A stretch of 64,000 bases of DNA, taken from positions 270,216 through 334,215 of the forward strand of contig NZ_JACICC010000005.1 of the NCBI RefSeq assembly GCF_014195635.1, in the 5' to 3' direction. Source of the DNA: Pseudochelatococcus contaminans (GTDB taxonomy: Bacteria; Pseudomonadota; Alphaproteobacteria; Rhizobiales; Beijerinckiaceae). This document shows positions 8,569 to 20,073 of this stretch, in pieces; the first letter of the stretch is position 1, and every line of letters starts with the position of its first letter. The position numbers and the translations under genes were made by a program. The notes under the pieces are model-generated. The model did not search any database, was not told the origin of the DNA, and was given only the letters and a program-made list of their open reading frames with translations.

Positions 8569-9725
8569 CAGTCAATCCTCTCAAATTCTTCGCACACGTC
8601 ATCGCCCCAGATATCACGCCGCCAGAGCCTGAAACGAGCAGCGTCTGAAACCGCTGCCATTAGCTCCGGCCCCGCCGTGCGTCCGAGGCCTGCCGTCGCA
8701 CCAGCGCCACTCAAGCGCACCCCGCGTGCCGTGACAAGCACTATGTTGTCGACCAGCCCCGACTCGACAAGAGCATCTGCCAGCTGGGGGCCGCCTTCAG
8801 CCAGAACGCGTGCGATGCCACGTTGCGCCAGTGTGTGCAAGGCCGCAGGCAATGATACGCGGCCATCCAGAGTATTTTCGACGCGGATGATGTCCACCCC
8901 CGCGTGGCGCAATGCTTCTTCAGCCGCAGACGGCGCGGTGTCGGTGGTGACGATCCATGTCGGATACTCCCTGGCACCCGTCACCAATCGGGACATAAGC
9001 GGGGTCTGGAGCTTGCTGTCCAGGATAACGCGAATGGGCGAACGATTATCCATTCCCGGCAGGCGCACTGTCAGCAACGGATCATCGGCCAGCACCGTAT
9101 TCAGCCCCACCAGGATCGCGTCTTCATGCGCGCGCAGCAGGTGAATTCGCTGGTTGGCCGCCTGCCCCGTTATAAGCAATCGATCGTGCGAGCCACTGGC
9201 GACGAAGCCGTCAGCCGTCCGGGCAACTTTCAACGTGATCGCGGGACGCCCCTGCGTCACCCGCAGGACATGCCCCAGATGCGCGCGTGCGGCTTCCTCG
9301 GCAAGAATTCCGACATCCACCTGAATGCCCGCAGCGCGCATCCGCGCGTGCCCCTGCCCGGCTACACGCGGATCGGGGTCTTCCTTGGCAGAGACGACGC
9401 GGGCAACGCCGGCTGCGATAACGGCATCACAGCATGGGCCAGCCCGGCCATGATGAGCACAGGGTTCCAGCGTGACGTAGAGCGTTGCGCCGCGTGCCGC
9501 TTCACCTGCCCGCGCCAAGGCGACAGGTTCACCATGCGGACGCCCGCCGCTCTGCGTCGCACCACGCCCCAGAATGACGGGCACGTCACCTTCATGGCCG
9601 ACGATAACGACGCCGACCGAAGGATTGGGCGATGTCAGCCCCTGCTGCCGCCAGCCCAGCGCCAACGCCTCGCGCATGAAGCGCTGATCGTGGAAGCTTT
9701 GCCGATCACGCGCTCGTTCCATCAT
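8568..9725 (-). CDS. ribD: Bifunctional riboflavin deaminase/reductase RibD
   Basis: RibD performs the second and third steps of riboflavin synthesis: deamination of the pyrimidine and NADPH reduction of the ribosyl side chain. The 385-residue protein has an N-terminal deaminase domain with the zinc motifs HGEPVAL and [16 protein letters not shown], and a C-terminal reductase domain containing [12 protein letters not shown] and [12 protein letters not shown]. The start overlaps the nrdR end by about 20 bases. A later Met (residue 17) is an alternative start. It heads the ribD-ribE-ribH-nusB run. Confidence 0.95.
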   Translation of the reverse strand: MMERARDRQSFHDQRFMREALALGWRQQGLTSPNPSVGVVIVGHEGDVPVILGRGATQSGGRPHGEPVALARAGEAARGATLYVTLEPCAHHGRAGPCCDAVIAAGVARVVSAKEDPDPRVAGQGHARMRAAGIQVDVGILAEEAARAHLGHVLRVTQGRPAITLKVARTADGFVASGSHDRLLITGQAANQRIHLLRAHEDAILVGLNTVLADDPLLTVRLPGMDNRSPIRVILDSKLQTPLMSRLVTGAREYPTWIVTTDTAPSAAEEALRHAGVDIIRVENTLDGRVSLPAALHTLAQRGIARVLAEGGPQLADALVESGLVDNIVLVTARGVRLSGAGATAGLGRTAGPELMAAVSDAARFRLWRRDIWGDDVCEEFERID

Positions 9726-10245
9726 CGCCGCCGGTTTTCTTGTCGGTGGTTGTGCAACTGGACGGTGCCTCTTGGTCTCCAGCCAGTGCCGGGGTGCTGC
9801 TTGCCAGTTCGCCGACGAATTCCTCGAAGTCCCGCGCCTCGCGAAAATTGCGATAAACCGATGCGAAACGCACGAACGCCACGCTATCGAGCTGACGCAA
9901 CCCTTCCATCACCAGTTCGCCGATTTGCTCGCTGGTCACATCCGCATCGCCCGCCTGCTCAAGCTGGCGCACGATGCCGTTGATCATGCGCTCAGTCCGC
10001 TCGGCGTCCACCGCACGCTTGCGCAGTGCAATGGTGATGGACCGCTCCAGCTTGTCACGATCGAACGGCACGCGCTTGCCCGACCGTTTCATCACCGTCA
10101 GCTCACGTAGTTGAACACGCTCGAAAGTCGTGAATCGACCGCCGCAATCCGGACAGGTGCGGCGGCGGCGAATGGTTGCGTGATCTTCGGCAGGACGGGA
10201 GTCCTTGACCTGCGTGTCAAGGCTCCCGCAAAACGGACAGCGCAT
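9706..10245 (-). CDS. nrdR: Transcriptional repressor NrdR
   Basis: NrdR senses ATP/dATP and represses ribonucleotide reductase genes. The 179-residue protein has the N-terminal zinc ribbon (MRCPFCGS and [12 protein letters not shown], four cysteines) and an ATP-cone starting near [16 protein letters not shown]. It starts 11 bases after the glyA stop and overlaps ribD, the conserved alphaproteobacterial order glyA-nrdR-ribD. The C-terminal tail after about residue 150 is longer than in many homologues and low in conservation. Confidence 0.95.
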   Translation of the reverse strand: MRCPFCGSLDTQVKDSRPAEDHATIRRRRTCPDCGGRFTTFERVQLRELTVMKRSGKRVPFDRDKLERSITIALRKRAVDAERTERMINGIVRQLEQAGDADVTSEQIGELVMEGLRQLDSVAFVRFASVYRNFREARDFEEFVGELASSTPALAGDQEAPSSCTTTDKKTGGDDGTSA

Positions 10246-10255
10246 GCTGGAACGG

Positions 10256-11563
10256 TTACGCGTAAATAGGGAAGCGGTCGGTCAGCGCTTTGACCTTCTC
10301 GCGGACAGCGGCTTCGACAGCGGCATTGCCCTCTTCGCCATTAACGGCAAGACCATCCAGCACCTCGACGATGAGGCGGCCGATCTCGGCAAATTCTTCC
10401 GTACCGAAACCGCGCGTCGTGCCAGCCGGAGTGCCGAGACGGATACCGGACGTAATCGTCGGCTTCTCGGTATCGAACGGCACGCCGTTTTTGTTCGTGG
10501 TGATGTTTGCGCGGCCAAGCGCCGCCTCGGCGATCTTGCCGTTCAGCCCTTTCGGGCGCAGGTCGACGAGGAACAGGTGATTGTCCGTACCGCCGGAGAC
10601 AATGGCATAGCCGCCATCCGCGATGGTCTTGGCCAGCACCTGCGCGTTGTCGACAACTGCTTGCGCATAAGTCTTGAATTCCGGCTGGAGCGCTTCGCCG
10701 AAGGCGACCGCCTTGGCGGCGATGACATGCATCAACGGGCCACCCTGCAAGCCGGGGAAGATGGCCGAGTTGATTTTCTTGGCGATGGTCTCATCGTTGG
10801 TCAGCACGAGTCCGCCGCGCGGGCCACGCAGGGTCTTGTGCGTGGTGGTGGTGGCCACGTGAGCGTGCGGGAATGGCGAAGGGTGTACGCCGCCCGCGAC
10901 CAGACCGGCAAAGTGCGCCATGTCGACGAAGAAATATGCGCCGACCGAATCGGCGATCTCGCGGAAGCGGGCAAAATCCCAGAAACGGGAATAGGCAGAG
11001 CCGCCCGCGATAATCAGCTTGGGCTTATGCTCTGCGGCAAGGCGCGCGACCTGATCGTAATCGATGCGCTGGTCGTCTTCACGAACGGTGTACGAGACGG
11101 GGTTGAACCACTTGCCCGACAGGTTCGGCTTGGCGCCATGCGTCAGATGGCCGCCTGCGGCAAGATCGAGACCAAGGAAGGTATCGCCCGGCTGGAGCAG
11201 AGAAAAGAACACGGCCTGATTGGCCTGCGAACCGGAGTTCGGCTGGACGTTGGCATATTCAACGCCAAACAGTTTCTTGGCACGGTCAATGGCAAGGTTT
11301 TCGGCGATGTCGACGAACTGGCAACCACCGTAATACCGGCGACCCGGATAGCCTTCCGCGTACTTGTTGGTGAGCACCGAGCCCTGAGCCTCGATCACCG
11401 CGCGGGACACGATGTTCTCGGACGCGATCAACTCGATATCGTCACGCTGGCGACCCAGTTCAAGGTCGATAGCGCGGGCGATTTCCGGATCGCTATCCGC
11501 CAGCCCGGCTGAGAAGAAGCTGTTGGAAAGGGCGTTGTGGGTCTTGGCTTCGGTGGCGCTCAT
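10256..11563 (-). CDS. glyA: Serine hydroxymethyltransferase
   Basis: GlyA converts serine and tetrahydrofolate to glycine and 5,10-methylene-THF, the main one-carbon entry point. The 435-residue protein carries the PLP-lysine motif [13 protein letters not shown] and the early [11 protein letters not shown] and [16 protein letters not shown] signatures. I chose ATG 11563 (start SATEAKTH) because a GGAG lies 7 bases upstream; a TTG five codons earlier lacks such a site. It heads the run glyA-nrdR-ribD. Confidence 0.95.
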   Translation of the reverse strand: MSATEAKTHNALSNSFFSAGLADSDPEIARAIDLELGRQRDDIELIASENIVSRAVIEAQGSVLTNKYAEGYPGRRYYGGCQFVDIAENLAIDRAKKLFGVEYANVQPNSGSQANQAVFFSLLQPGDTFLGLDLAAGGHLTHGAKPNLSGKWFNPVSYTVREDDQRIDYDQVARLAAEHKPKLIIAGGSAYSRFWDFARFREIADSVGAYFFVDMAHFAGLVAGGVHPSPFPHAHVATTTTHKTLRGPRGGLVLTNDETIAKKINSAIFPGLQGGPLMHVIAAKAVAFGEALQPEFKTYAQAVVDNAQVLAKTIADGGYAIVSGGTDNHLFLVDLRPKGLNGKIAEAALGRANITTNKNGVPFDTEKPTITSGIRLGTPAGTTRGFGTEEFAEIGRLIVEVLDGLAVNGEEGNAAVEAAVREKVKALTDRFPIYA

Positions 11564-11934
11564 TGACGTGCTCCGCAATGGGGAGAGATGTTCCCCTGTA
11601 TTCTGGCAAGCGGAAGGATCAACGCGCCCGGAAAGGGCGCGCTGGATCGTCCGATACTATCGGTGAATCGTATATCCGAGGCTTCTCGCAGCGCATGACA
11701 CCTGCCAAAAACACCTGACCTGAACGACTCGGGTGGAACCGTATCACGGGAAAAGCGCCGCTGCCAACGGCGCATTTGGCGACACGCGCCAAACAACACA
11801 GGTCATACGTGTTTATCGTGGTCGCAGACGTTACGCGCGATGCCGAAAAGCAGTGTGCGTCCAACCCGGCGAAGCGAATTGGACGCACACTTGATCAGGC
11901 AATACAGTTTAGCTGCTTCGCTCTTCGACGTGGC
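11564..11934. other. Intergenic region between the L,D-transpeptidase gene and glyA
   Basis: These 371 bases contain no supported gene. They hold the glyA promoter side and a strong hairpin at 11853-11890 that probably ends the transpeptidase transcript. Confidence 0.5.
11853..11890 (-). terminator. Probable terminator of the L,D-transpeptidase gene
   Basis: GTGTGCGTCCAA (11853-11864) pairs perfectly with TTGGACGCACAC (11879-11890). The 14-base loop itself is GC-rich. On the minus strand the stem is followed by TGCTTTTC, a short T-run, and it lies 44 bases after the stop of the gene, which fits a transcription terminator. Confidence 0.6.
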
Positions 11935-13209
11935 TCAGTGCTTCGATGCGTCTGAGTCGTTAGCTTCGAGAGCTGCGATCTGCCCGCCAAGACCCAGACC
12001 ATCACGGTCATAGATGTCGGAGCGGAACTGCACGACACCATCGGGGGTCGCCCAGGCAGTGATATAGGTCCAGAACACCGGAACCGGGTTCGACACGGGT
12101 GCGTCGATGCGCTTGCCGGAGTCGATGGCGGCCTGAATTTTCTGGCGGTCCCAACCGGGGCTTTCCTCCAGCAGGAAGGCGATGTAGTCGCGCACATTCT
12201 GCATGCGCACGCAGCCGGAGGACACGAAGCGGAAGTCGTCTCCGAACACACCCTTCGCCGGCGTGTCGTGCATGTAAACGCCATAAGGGTTGGGGATGTT
12301 GATGCGGACGAAGCCCATAGAGTTCAGGTCGGCGCCGGGGTCCTGACGGAAGCGGTAGCGCGTGGCCTCATAGGTGTTCCAGTCCACCTGGCTGGGTTGG
12401 ATTTCCTGACCCTCGGCATTGTAAATGCGGATCTTCTGGTCGGTCAGGTACTTGGGATCCTGACGCATCTTGGGGATGAGATCCTTGCGGATGATCGACG
12501 CCGGCACCGTCCAGAACGGGTTGAAGTTGATCTCGGTGATCCGCGAGTTGAAGATCGGCGACTGGCGATCAACCTTGCCCACGCCCGCGGCATGGCGGGT
12601 TACGACGTGGTTGTTCGCCACCGTCTCCACCGAAGCGGCAGGGATGTTCACGATGACATATCGATTGCCGAGGTTGCCCGAGTAAGAGCGCAGCCGCACA
12701 AGGTTGACCTCAAGCTGGCGAACCCGCACTTCGGCCGGCACGTTCAGTGCCGCGACCGTGCCGGGGTTCACCACGCCCGTAGGCGCGAGGCCGTAGCGGA
12801 GCTGTGCCTTGCGCAGACCTGCCTCGACATAAGAGTCGAACACTTCGCCGCGGGCGGCGGAAGCATCCAGATCGCCCGAGAGCACCAGCCGCTGCCGCAA
12901 CACCTGCACAGCAGGGCCGCGCGAACCAAGTCGCAGGCGATCGTTGCCGATTTTGCCCCAGCCACCGGATTCGGCGAGCGAGCGATAACGCGCAACAGCC
13001 TGCTCCGTTGCCGCAACCGCGTCCGGAGACAGGGTCGGCGTGTTGGAGCGGGTCTGGGTGCCGCGCTGGGCGGAATCATAATTCTGCTGCCACTCAGCCT
13101 GGCCGAAGGCCAGTTGCTGCTGGGCCGCAGCGGGCGTGTAGAAAGCGGACCCTACCAAGGCAATGCTGCCGGCAACGGCCGCAGACAGACTGGCGAACTG
13201 AAATTTCAC
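11935..13209 (-). CDS. Murein L,D-transpeptidase with peptidoglycan-binding domain
   Basis: The 424-residue protein begins with a signal peptide (KFQFASLSAAVAGSIALVG, then an Ala-rich cleavage region), so it acts in the periplasm. A PG_binding_1 repeat (LRLGSRGPAVQVLRQRL) precedes a C-terminal YkuD catalytic domain with the motif SSGCVRM; the nucleophile is Cys333, and an upstream HDTPAKG supplies the catalytic His. Such enzymes form 3-3 cross-links or attach proteins to murein. The domain order and length resemble the YcbB/LdtD group. I chose GTG 13209, which has GGGGG 8 bases upstream and gives the signal peptide directly; a longer frame to 13326 adds an unlikely basic leader. Confidence 0.88.
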   Translation of the reverse strand: MKFQFASLSAAVAGSIALVGSAFYTPAAAQQQLAFGQAEWQQNYDSAQRGTQTRSNTPTLSPDAVAATEQAVARYRSLAESGGWGKIGNDRLRLGSRGPAVQVLRQRLVLSGDLDASAARGEVFDSYVEAGLRKAQLRYGLAPTGVVNPGTVAALNVPAEVRVRQLEVNLVRLRSYSGNLGNRYVIVNIPAASVETVANNHVVTRHAAGVGKVDRQSPIFNSRITEINFNPFWTVPASIIRKDLIPKMRQDPKYLTDQKIRIYNAEGQEIQPSQVDWNTYEATRYRFRQDPGADLNSMGFVRINIPNPYGVYMHDTPAKGVFGDDFRFVSSGCVRMQNVRDYIAFLLEESPGWDRQKIQAAIDSGKRIDAPVSNPVPVFWTYITAWATPDGVVQFRSDIYDRDGLGLGGQIAALEANDSDASKH

Positions 13210-13443
13210 GAAACTGACCCCCACGAATCTGCCTCTGTCGGCTTGGCAGCGTCGATCATTCGGCTGATACGCACGCCGTGGCCCGCCGCCCTTCAAATAT
13301 GCAACATCGACTTCTGCCGCATTCAATTGGTGACTTTGTACACCTTACAGCCATCGAAGTTAAGCAAACATGAGCAGGGCCGCTATTCGTGCCACGCACG
13401 AACCTTGGCATTACCGGCTGCCGAAGGCTCTTCCGGACTCGTT

Positions 13444-13914
13444 TCAGGTCTCGATTCGTGAGGCTTGCCAAGACAATAGGAAATAAGTGACCACGAGAAC
13501 ACCAAGCGTCACGAGCACCGGCAGAGTGCTCACAACTGCGTGAGATGCCACGAAGACGGCCAGAAAATAGCTCATCGCAGCCATCAGCCAGATAACGCCG
13601 CCCCAACTGCTTGTCAGCCACAAGCCCACGGCGGCGACAAGGTCGATTACGGCGAAATAGACGACGGCAGATTGCCATTGCAGCGGCTGATCTTCGAACG
13701 GACCTGCCCACGGCAGGACACCCAGCAGAATCGCCCAGTACGTCAACCCTTTTGCCAGCCACAGCACGGCAACAAGCCGCATGAACCAGACGAGGGCGAG
13801 ATCCCAACGGAATGTGCGCTCGCGCACATCTCCCGTTTGCAGGGCGACGTCACGGGGAGGCAGTTCGCGAACGCGCGAATCGCCCGACTGAGCATGTTCC
13901 TGCTGGAACGACAT
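13444..13914 (-). CDS. DUF6163-like integral membrane protein
   Basis: This 156-residue protein has a polar N-terminus of about 40 residues followed by roughly four membrane segments (first ALVWFMRLVAVLWLAKG, last VLVTLGVLVVTYFLLSW). The pattern fits DUF6163, a small membrane family found in Hyphomicrobiales and of unknown function. The start is uncertain: the Met at 13914 (SFQQEHAQ) is preferred, with an alternative 23 codons upstream. It is monocistronic between the L,D-transpeptidase and the divergent hemB. Confidence 0.65.
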   Translation of the reverse strand: MSFQQEHAQSGDSRVRELPPRDVALQTGDVRERTFRWDLALVWFMRLVAVLWLAKGLTYWAILLGVLPWAGPFEDQPLQWQSAVVYFAVIDLVAAVGLWLTSSWGGVIWLMAAMSYFLAVFVASHAVVSTLPVLVTLGVLVVTYFLLSWQASRIET

Positions 13915-14141
13915 TCCGCGGGCTTCCTCCCTGTTTGCGTGCACGCCTGACGATCTCGCGCCTGACGATCTCGTATGAACCATGCGGCATCCATACCGGC
14001 AAGGTCAAATATCTGACCTGCCGTGCGCGGTGCAAAACGGCCGCGACACGGTGCGCAGGAACGAAGATGACGGGTGTGAGACGCAAATTATCCCCCTGCG
14101 ACGACTTATCCATCTTTTTTTGAACCGTTCCTATGTGATAG

Positions 14142-15281
<1,140 letters not shown>

Positions 15282-15567
15282 TATACGGTCACGTCTATAC
15301 GGTCACTTCGCGTCGCGCCCGCATGTTGATGCAGGCGTCCGGCGCGCCGTGTGAACTTTCCCGCCCACGCATATTTTGCCACAATGCTGCCCCGGCCGGT
15401 TGTCATGCTTGCCATTCAACATTGCAATCCGGCATAAGGTTTCGCGTTTGCGTGTGGATGGCTTTCCATGGGCCGCCTCTTGCGTTTTAGCGCGGACGGT
15501 CAGGACATGCTAAAGCTCTTGCCGGAGCGCGGCTTCGCCGCTCTGGCCGGATGGGGAGTTGGGGCCT

Positions 15568-16227
15568 TTGGTTCGTTTCGAGAATGTCGGTCTGCGTTAC
15601 GGCATGGGGCCGGAGATCCTGCGGGATCTGACTTTTTCCATAGAGCCGCGATCCTTCCAGTTTCTCACCGGCCCGTCAGGCGCCGGTAAAACCACCCTGC
15701 TTCGGCTCATCCTGTTGTCGCTCAAGCCAACACGCGGGCTGGTATCGCTGTTCGGGCGCGACATCTCCACGATTACCGGGCCGGAACTCTCCGCCATGCG
15801 CCGGCGCATGGGGATTGTGTTTCAGGACTTCCGCCTGCTCGACCATCTGACGACGTTCGAGAACGTCGCCCTGCCTCTGCGTGTGCAGGGCAAGGAAGAG
15901 GCGCAGTATCGCGCGGAGGTCGTGGAACTGTTGCGCTGGGTCGGACTTGGCGACCGGATGCACGTTTTGCCGCCGGTGCTTTCAGGCGGTGAAAAGCAGC
16001 GTGCCGCCATTGCCCGCGCCCTAATTTCCCGCCCGGAACTGCTGCTCGCCGACGAGCCGACGGGCAACGTCGATCCCGCGCTGGCGCGCCGGTTGCTGCG
16101 CCTTTTCGTCGAGCTGAATCGCCTCGGCACCTCTGTCATCATCGCCACTCACGATCTGACGCTGATGGATCTCGTCGACGCGCGCCGCTTCGTGCTTGGC
16201 GACGGCCGTCTCCATATTTTTGACTGA
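15568..16227 (+). CDS. ftsE: Cell-division ATP-binding protein FtsE
   Basis: FtsE powers the FtsEX complex, which controls periplasmic murein hydrolases at the septum. The 219-residue ABC protein has Walker A GPSGAGKTT (residues 35-43), Q-loop VFQDFRLLDHLT, signature LSGGEKQR and Walker B LLLADEPTGN, all close to FtsE consensus. I chose TTG 15568 because GGGGAG lies 9 bases upstream; a TTG at 15559 is too close to that site. ftsX follows after 13 bases. Confidence 0.92.
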   Translation: MVRFENVGLRYGMGPEILRDLTFSIEPRSFQFLTGPSGAGKTTLLRLILLSLKPTRGLVSLFGRDISTITGPELSAMRRRMGIVFQDFRLLDHLTTFENVALPLRVQGKEEAQYRAEVVELLRWVGLGDRMHVLPPVLSGGEKQRAAIARALISRPELLLADEPTGNVDPALARRLLRLFVELNRLGTSVIIATHDLTLMDLVDARRFVLGDGRLHIFD

Positions 16228-16240
16228 GTCGGAGCTTTTG

Positions 16241-17236
16241 ATGAGCGATCATGCCGACACCTCTCGATCTCATGCTCCGGCACACCCTGTGAGCGATGCC
16301 CCGCCCTCCTCTGGCCTACCGGAAAATCTGGTGCGTAATCAGCCGCTGGTGCCGCCTGATTCGGTATCCGGCCGCGCGCTCGTGACGGTTGTGGCGATCC
16401 TGACGTTTCTTGCCGCGCTGGCGGCGGGCACGGCGCAACTCGTGGCCACTGCCTCAAGCAACTGGACCGACACAATTGCCCGCGAGGCGACCATCCAGAT
16501 CAAGCCCGATTCGCGCCGCGACATCGAGGCAGATATCGCGCAAGCTGCGCAAATCGCGCGCGCATACCCCTCCATTGCGGGGGTGGACGTGATGTCGCGG
16601 CAGGAAGCGGAGCGCCTGCTGGAACCGTGGCTGGGCAAGGGGGTTGAGTTTGTCGAGTTGCCGGTCCCGCGCATCATCGTGCTGACGCTGCGCGAGGGCA
16701 GCGCGACGATGGTGGAGGATATGGGCGAGTTGCGCCAGCAGCTATCCGATAGCGTACCCTCCGCCACGTTGGATGACCACCGCAACTGGATCGAGCGGCT
16801 TTCGGCCATGGCCGGTACGGTGGTGCTGGTTGCCATCGTGATTGTTGCGCTCGTCCTGACGGCGGCCGCGCTGGCCATAGCCACCACAACGCGGGGGGCG
16901 GTGGCGAGTGACCGGGAAATCCTCGATGTGTTGCACTTCGTAGGCGCTGACGACAAGTTCATCGCGCGTGAATACGAAATGCGGTTTTTCAAGATGGGAT
17001 TGCGCGGCGGATTGTGGGGAAGCATCGCGGCTGTGCTCTTTATTGTCGGGGCCGGGCTGCTATCCTCGTGGTGGCGATCCAGCGCCGGCGGCGATCAGTT
17101 GCAGGCCCTGTTCGGCGCCTTCACAATGGGATGGGGCGGCTATGCCTCGATGTTCGGAGTGGCGGCCATCGTCTCGGTCGTCACTGCGGTCGTATCGGGC
17201 TTCACTGTGCGCCGGTATCTGACGCGGCTGCAGTAG
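16241..17236 (+). CDS. ftsX: Cell-division protein FtsX (ABC-type permease)
   Basis: The 331-residue membrane protein has a cytoplasmic Pro/Ser-rich N-terminus, one membrane segment at about residues 45-68, a periplasmic domain of about 120 residues, and three C-terminal membrane segments, the FtsX topology. It follows ftsE and partners with it in the inner membrane. ATG 16241 has GGAG upstream. Confidence 0.9.
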   Translation: MSDHADTSRSHAPAHPVSDAPPSSGLPENLVRNQPLVPPDSVSGRALVTVVAILTFLAALAAGTAQLVATASSNWTDTIAREATIQIKPDSRRDIEADIAQAAQIARAYPSIAGVDVMSRQEAERLLEPWLGKGVEFVELPVPRIIVLTLREGSATMVEDMGELRQQLSDSVPSATLDDHRNWIERLSAMAGTVVLVAIVIVALVLTAAALAIATTTRGAVASDREILDVLHFVGADDKFIAREYEMRFFKMGLRGGLWGSIAAVLFIVGAGLLSSWWRSSAGGDQLQALFGAFTMGWGGYASMFGVAAIVSVVTAVVSGFTVRRYLTRLQ

Positions 17237-17247
17237 CGAGGTTGCGG

Positions 17248-17967
17248 TTGGCAGAGCAGTTCAATAACGAGGCGAACGCCCGAGATTCCGCTTCCAGCCG
17301 GCACAGGCCGCGTGAAAGGCGTTTCCGTTTCGCGCGCCGGTTGTCGCGCGGCATCATGCTGTTACTTGTCGCGGGCGGCATCATGCTCGCCGGCGGTTTT
17401 CTCGCCTTCGTGCAGATGGTGGAATCCTATCGGATCGATGCCAATGCCAGCGCCGACGGCATCGTCGTGCTGACCGGCGGTTCGCAGCGGATCGCCGATG
17501 CCGCTGCGCTGATGGTCGAAGGCCGGGCCAAGCGCATGCTCATCACCGGCGTCAATGAAGCGACGACGCGCGCGGAGATTGCCGAGACATATCCCGTCGT
17601 GGGAGAAGGCGGTTGCTGCGTCGATCTCGACTACCGCGCCTTGAACACGGTGGGGAATGCCATCGAGACCCGGCGATGGGTGGAGACCAACAACTTCCAC
17701 TCCCTCATCGTGGTGACGTCGACATATCACATGCCGCGCACGCTGCTGGAGCTTGAGAACGTCCTGCCCAATGTCGCGCTGACCCCCTACCCGGTTACCT
17801 CACATCGATCGGACGGAAGTGAATGGCTGACCGACAGTGACGCACTGCGCTTCCTGTTGTGGGAATACGTCAAGTATCTGGCGGCATTCACACGTACGTC
17901 CGTGGAGACCGATCCGGAGCATTCGCCATTCGCAGTTCTTTTCGGAGGCAGAAAGCCGCTTTCCTGA
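17248..17967 (+). CDS. YdcF/SanA-like DUF218 membrane protein
   Basis: The 239-residue protein has a basic N-terminus, a single membrane anchor near residues 32-55 and a DUF218 domain (IVVLTGGSQRIADAAALM, then TSTYHMPRT). DUF218 proteins such as ElyC and SanA affect envelope integrity; the biochemical role is unsettled. TTG 17248 is chosen because GAGG lies 6 bases upstream. The gene follows ftsX after 11 bases and precedes plsC, an order conserved in Hyphomicrobiales. Confidence 0.8.
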   Translation: MAEQFNNEANARDSASSRHRPRERRFRFARRLSRGIMLLLVAGGIMLAGGFLAFVQMVESYRIDANASADGIVVLTGGSQRIADAAALMVEGRAKRMLITGVNEATTRAEIAETYPVVGEGGCCVDLDYRALNTVGNAIETRRWVETNNFHSLIVVTSTYHMPRTLLELENVLPNVALTPYPVTSHRSDGSEWLTDSDALRFLLWEYVKYLAAFTRTSVETDPEHSPFAVLFGGRKPLS

Positions 17968-18080
17968 TTATGCGGGAGACGAACGGCCTTCACCCGCTGC
18001 TGTCCACGCCACCCGTTTGTGAGTATTCTGACTTTAAAGTGGCACCCAACTTTCGGGGCCAGGCTCTGGAATCGGTTGTC

Positions 18081-18857
18081 ATGCTTTTTATTCGCTCCGC
18101 GCTGTTCGCCGTGCTTTTCTACGCCAACCTCGCCCTGTGGCTGGTGGCGTGCCTGCCGCTGCTTGCCGCTCCGCCGCATTATCTGTTTCCGGTTGCGCGG
18201 GCGTGGGCACGCACGAACCTGTGGATGCTGCGCGTCGTGGCCGGGCTCGGCGTGGAGTGGCGCGGGCTGGATAACATCCCCAAGGGCGGGCTGCTCGTGG
18301 CCAGCAAACACCAGTCAGCGTGGGAAACTTTTGCTCTCGTGGCAATTTTCGACCGGCCGATTTTCGTGCTCAAACAGGAGCTGCTGTCGCTGCCGCTTTT
18401 CGGCTGGTATCTGCGCCGTGTCGGCATGATCGCCGTCGATAGATCAGCCGGTGCGTCAGCGCTCACCGGGATGGCCCGGGCGGCGCGGGAGCGCGTGCGC
18501 GATGGCCATCAGGTCATCATTTTCCCGGAAGGTACGCGCCGCCCGCCCGGTGCGCCGCCGGACTACAAGACGGGTGTCGCGTTCCTCTACGACAGCCTGA
18601 AAGTGCCTTGTCTGCCGGTGGCGCTCAACTCGGGGCTTTTCTGGCCAAGGCAAAGCTTCCTGCGCCGTCCTGGCACGGTGGTTGTCAGCATCATGCCGCC
18701 GCTGCCGCAGAACCTGCCACGCAAGAACGTGGTGGGCGTGCTCGAACAGCGTATCGAGGATGAATGCGCCCGCTTGACCGCAGGCAACGATGCCGCCTTT
18801 GCTACTGCACAATCGGCGGCGGAACGGTCTGCACCCCCGCGCAAACCGGAAACGTGA
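18081..18857 (+). CDS. plsC: 1-acyl-sn-glycerol-3-phosphate acyltransferase
   Basis: PlsC acylates lysophosphatidic acid to phosphatidic acid at the inner membrane. The 258-residue protein has an N-terminal membrane segment (ALFAVLFYANLALWLVACLP), the acceptor motif KHQSAWE (His followed by Glu rather than the textbook Asp in HX4D), and FPEGTR, the glycerol-phosphate binding motif. The HX4E form may be normal in this branch, as I recall similar homologues, but this is not checked. It ends a run with ftsE, ftsX and the YdcF-like gene. Confidence 0.88.
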   Translation: MLFIRSALFAVLFYANLALWLVACLPLLAAPPHYLFPVARAWARTNLWMLRVVAGLGVEWRGLDNIPKGGLLVASKHQSAWETFALVAIFDRPIFVLKQELLSLPLFGWYLRRVGMIAVDRSAGASALTGMARAARERVRDGHQVIIFPEGTRRPPGAPPDYKTGVAFLYDSLKVPCLPVALNSGLFWPRQSFLRRPGTVVVSIMPPLPQNLPRKNVVGVLEQRIEDECARLTAGNDAAFATAQSAAERSAPPRKPET

Positions 18858-18996
18858 AACGCTTATAGCGGTAACGGACCAAACAACATCCACAGACATC
18901 TGCCGGCACAGGCTCGCCCTCTCGTAAAATCGCCGATATTCGAGTGGAGAATTCGCCCGTGCTGATCGTGCCGCGTCCATCTGGAGTTTATATCCC

Positions 18997-20073
18997 GTGA
19001 GCGAACCCTCCCAAACAGCGTTGTCCCCTTCGCTCAAACGTGGCGGCCGGGTGGCGCTCTTCCTGCCATTGGCGTTCCTTCTTGTGCTGTTGACAGCGTG
19101 GTCGGCATTCTGGTTCATCGCGCGCGCACGGGTGAATGATGCCATCACCATCTGGCTGGCGCAGGAGGCCGAACAGCAGCGCCACTGGACGTGCCCGGAC
19201 AGATCGCTCGGCGGTTTTCCCTTCCGCTTCGAGGTGCGTTGTTCCGATCTGCATTTCACAGGCACGACGCCGGCGGGCATCGTAACGGGCACGGTGGCGC
19301 AATTTACGGCAGTGGCGCAGGTCTACAAGCCCAACCATGTCATCGTTCAGATTGAGGGGCCGCTTGTCGCTGACAGCGAAGGCGGCGAGCGCCTGACAGC
19401 AAACTGGACGGAGTTCGACGCCAGCGCCGTTTTCACAGGCAACCGGCTGGACCGTTTCTCGATATCCGTGGCCGAACCCGTCATCTATACCGGCACGACG
19501 ACAAATGCGGACACCGAGGTTCTGCGGGCGGCCTCATGGCAATCGCATTTGCGTGTCGATCCGGAGCGTCCGGCGGAAGATCACGTCTACGACATATCGT
19601 TCACGTTGCAGGATGCGCGCATTCCGGCGCTCAATCTTCTTGCCGGTAACGAAGAAACGACAACGATCGCCTTCCATGGCGCGATTACCGAGGCAGCATC
19701 CTTTACCGCTCGTGCGCCTTTCGTGGAGTTTGAGCGTTGGCGACTTGCGGGCGGAGTCCTCGAAATCGATCAGCTCAATGCGGTGAAGGGGCAGCAGCGT
19801 ATTGAGGCGCGTGGTCAGTTTGCGCTTGATGAACTGCGCCGTCCGCAGGGACGGGTGCAGGCGTCCGTTGCGGGTCTCGAGGAACTGCTGGGCCGTTTCG
19901 GCCTTGGTGGGCGTGGCAACCTGATCGCCAGCGGTCTGGCGATTCTCGGCGGCGGGGGACAGAGGCCGGAAAACGCCGACCCCAATCTCACCACCCTGCC
20001 CCCCATAACGCTGCGTGACGGGCAAGTGCTCGTCGGGCCGCTGCGCCTGGGCATTCTGCGACCGTTATACTGA
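18997..20073 (+). CDS. DUF2125 domain protein
   Basis: The 358-residue protein has an N-terminal membrane anchor (residues about 20-45, FLPLAFLLVLLTAWSAFWFIA) and a large extracytoplasmic beta-rich region beginning WTCPDRSLGGFPFRFEVRC. These features match DUF2125, a family common in alphaproteobacteria without known function. GTG is the start, with a CTGGAG 10 bases upstream. Its 3' end overlaps the convergent tyrC gene by 9 bases. Confidence 0.75.
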   Translation: MSEPSQTALSPSLKRGGRVALFLPLAFLLVLLTAWSAFWFIARARVNDAITIWLAQEAEQQRHWTCPDRSLGGFPFRFEVRCSDLHFTGTTPAGIVTGTVAQFTAVAQVYKPNHVIVQIEGPLVADSEGGERLTANWTEFDASAVFTGNRLDRFSISVAEPVIYTGTTTNADTEVLRAASWQSHLRVDPERPAEDHVYDISFTLQDARIPALNLLAGNEETTTIAFHGAITEAASFTARAPFVEFERWRLAGGVLEIDQLNAVKGQQRIEARGQFALDELRRPQGRVQASVAGLEELLGRFGLGGRGNLIASGLAILGGGGQRPENADPNLTTLPPITLRDGQVLVGPLRLGILRPLY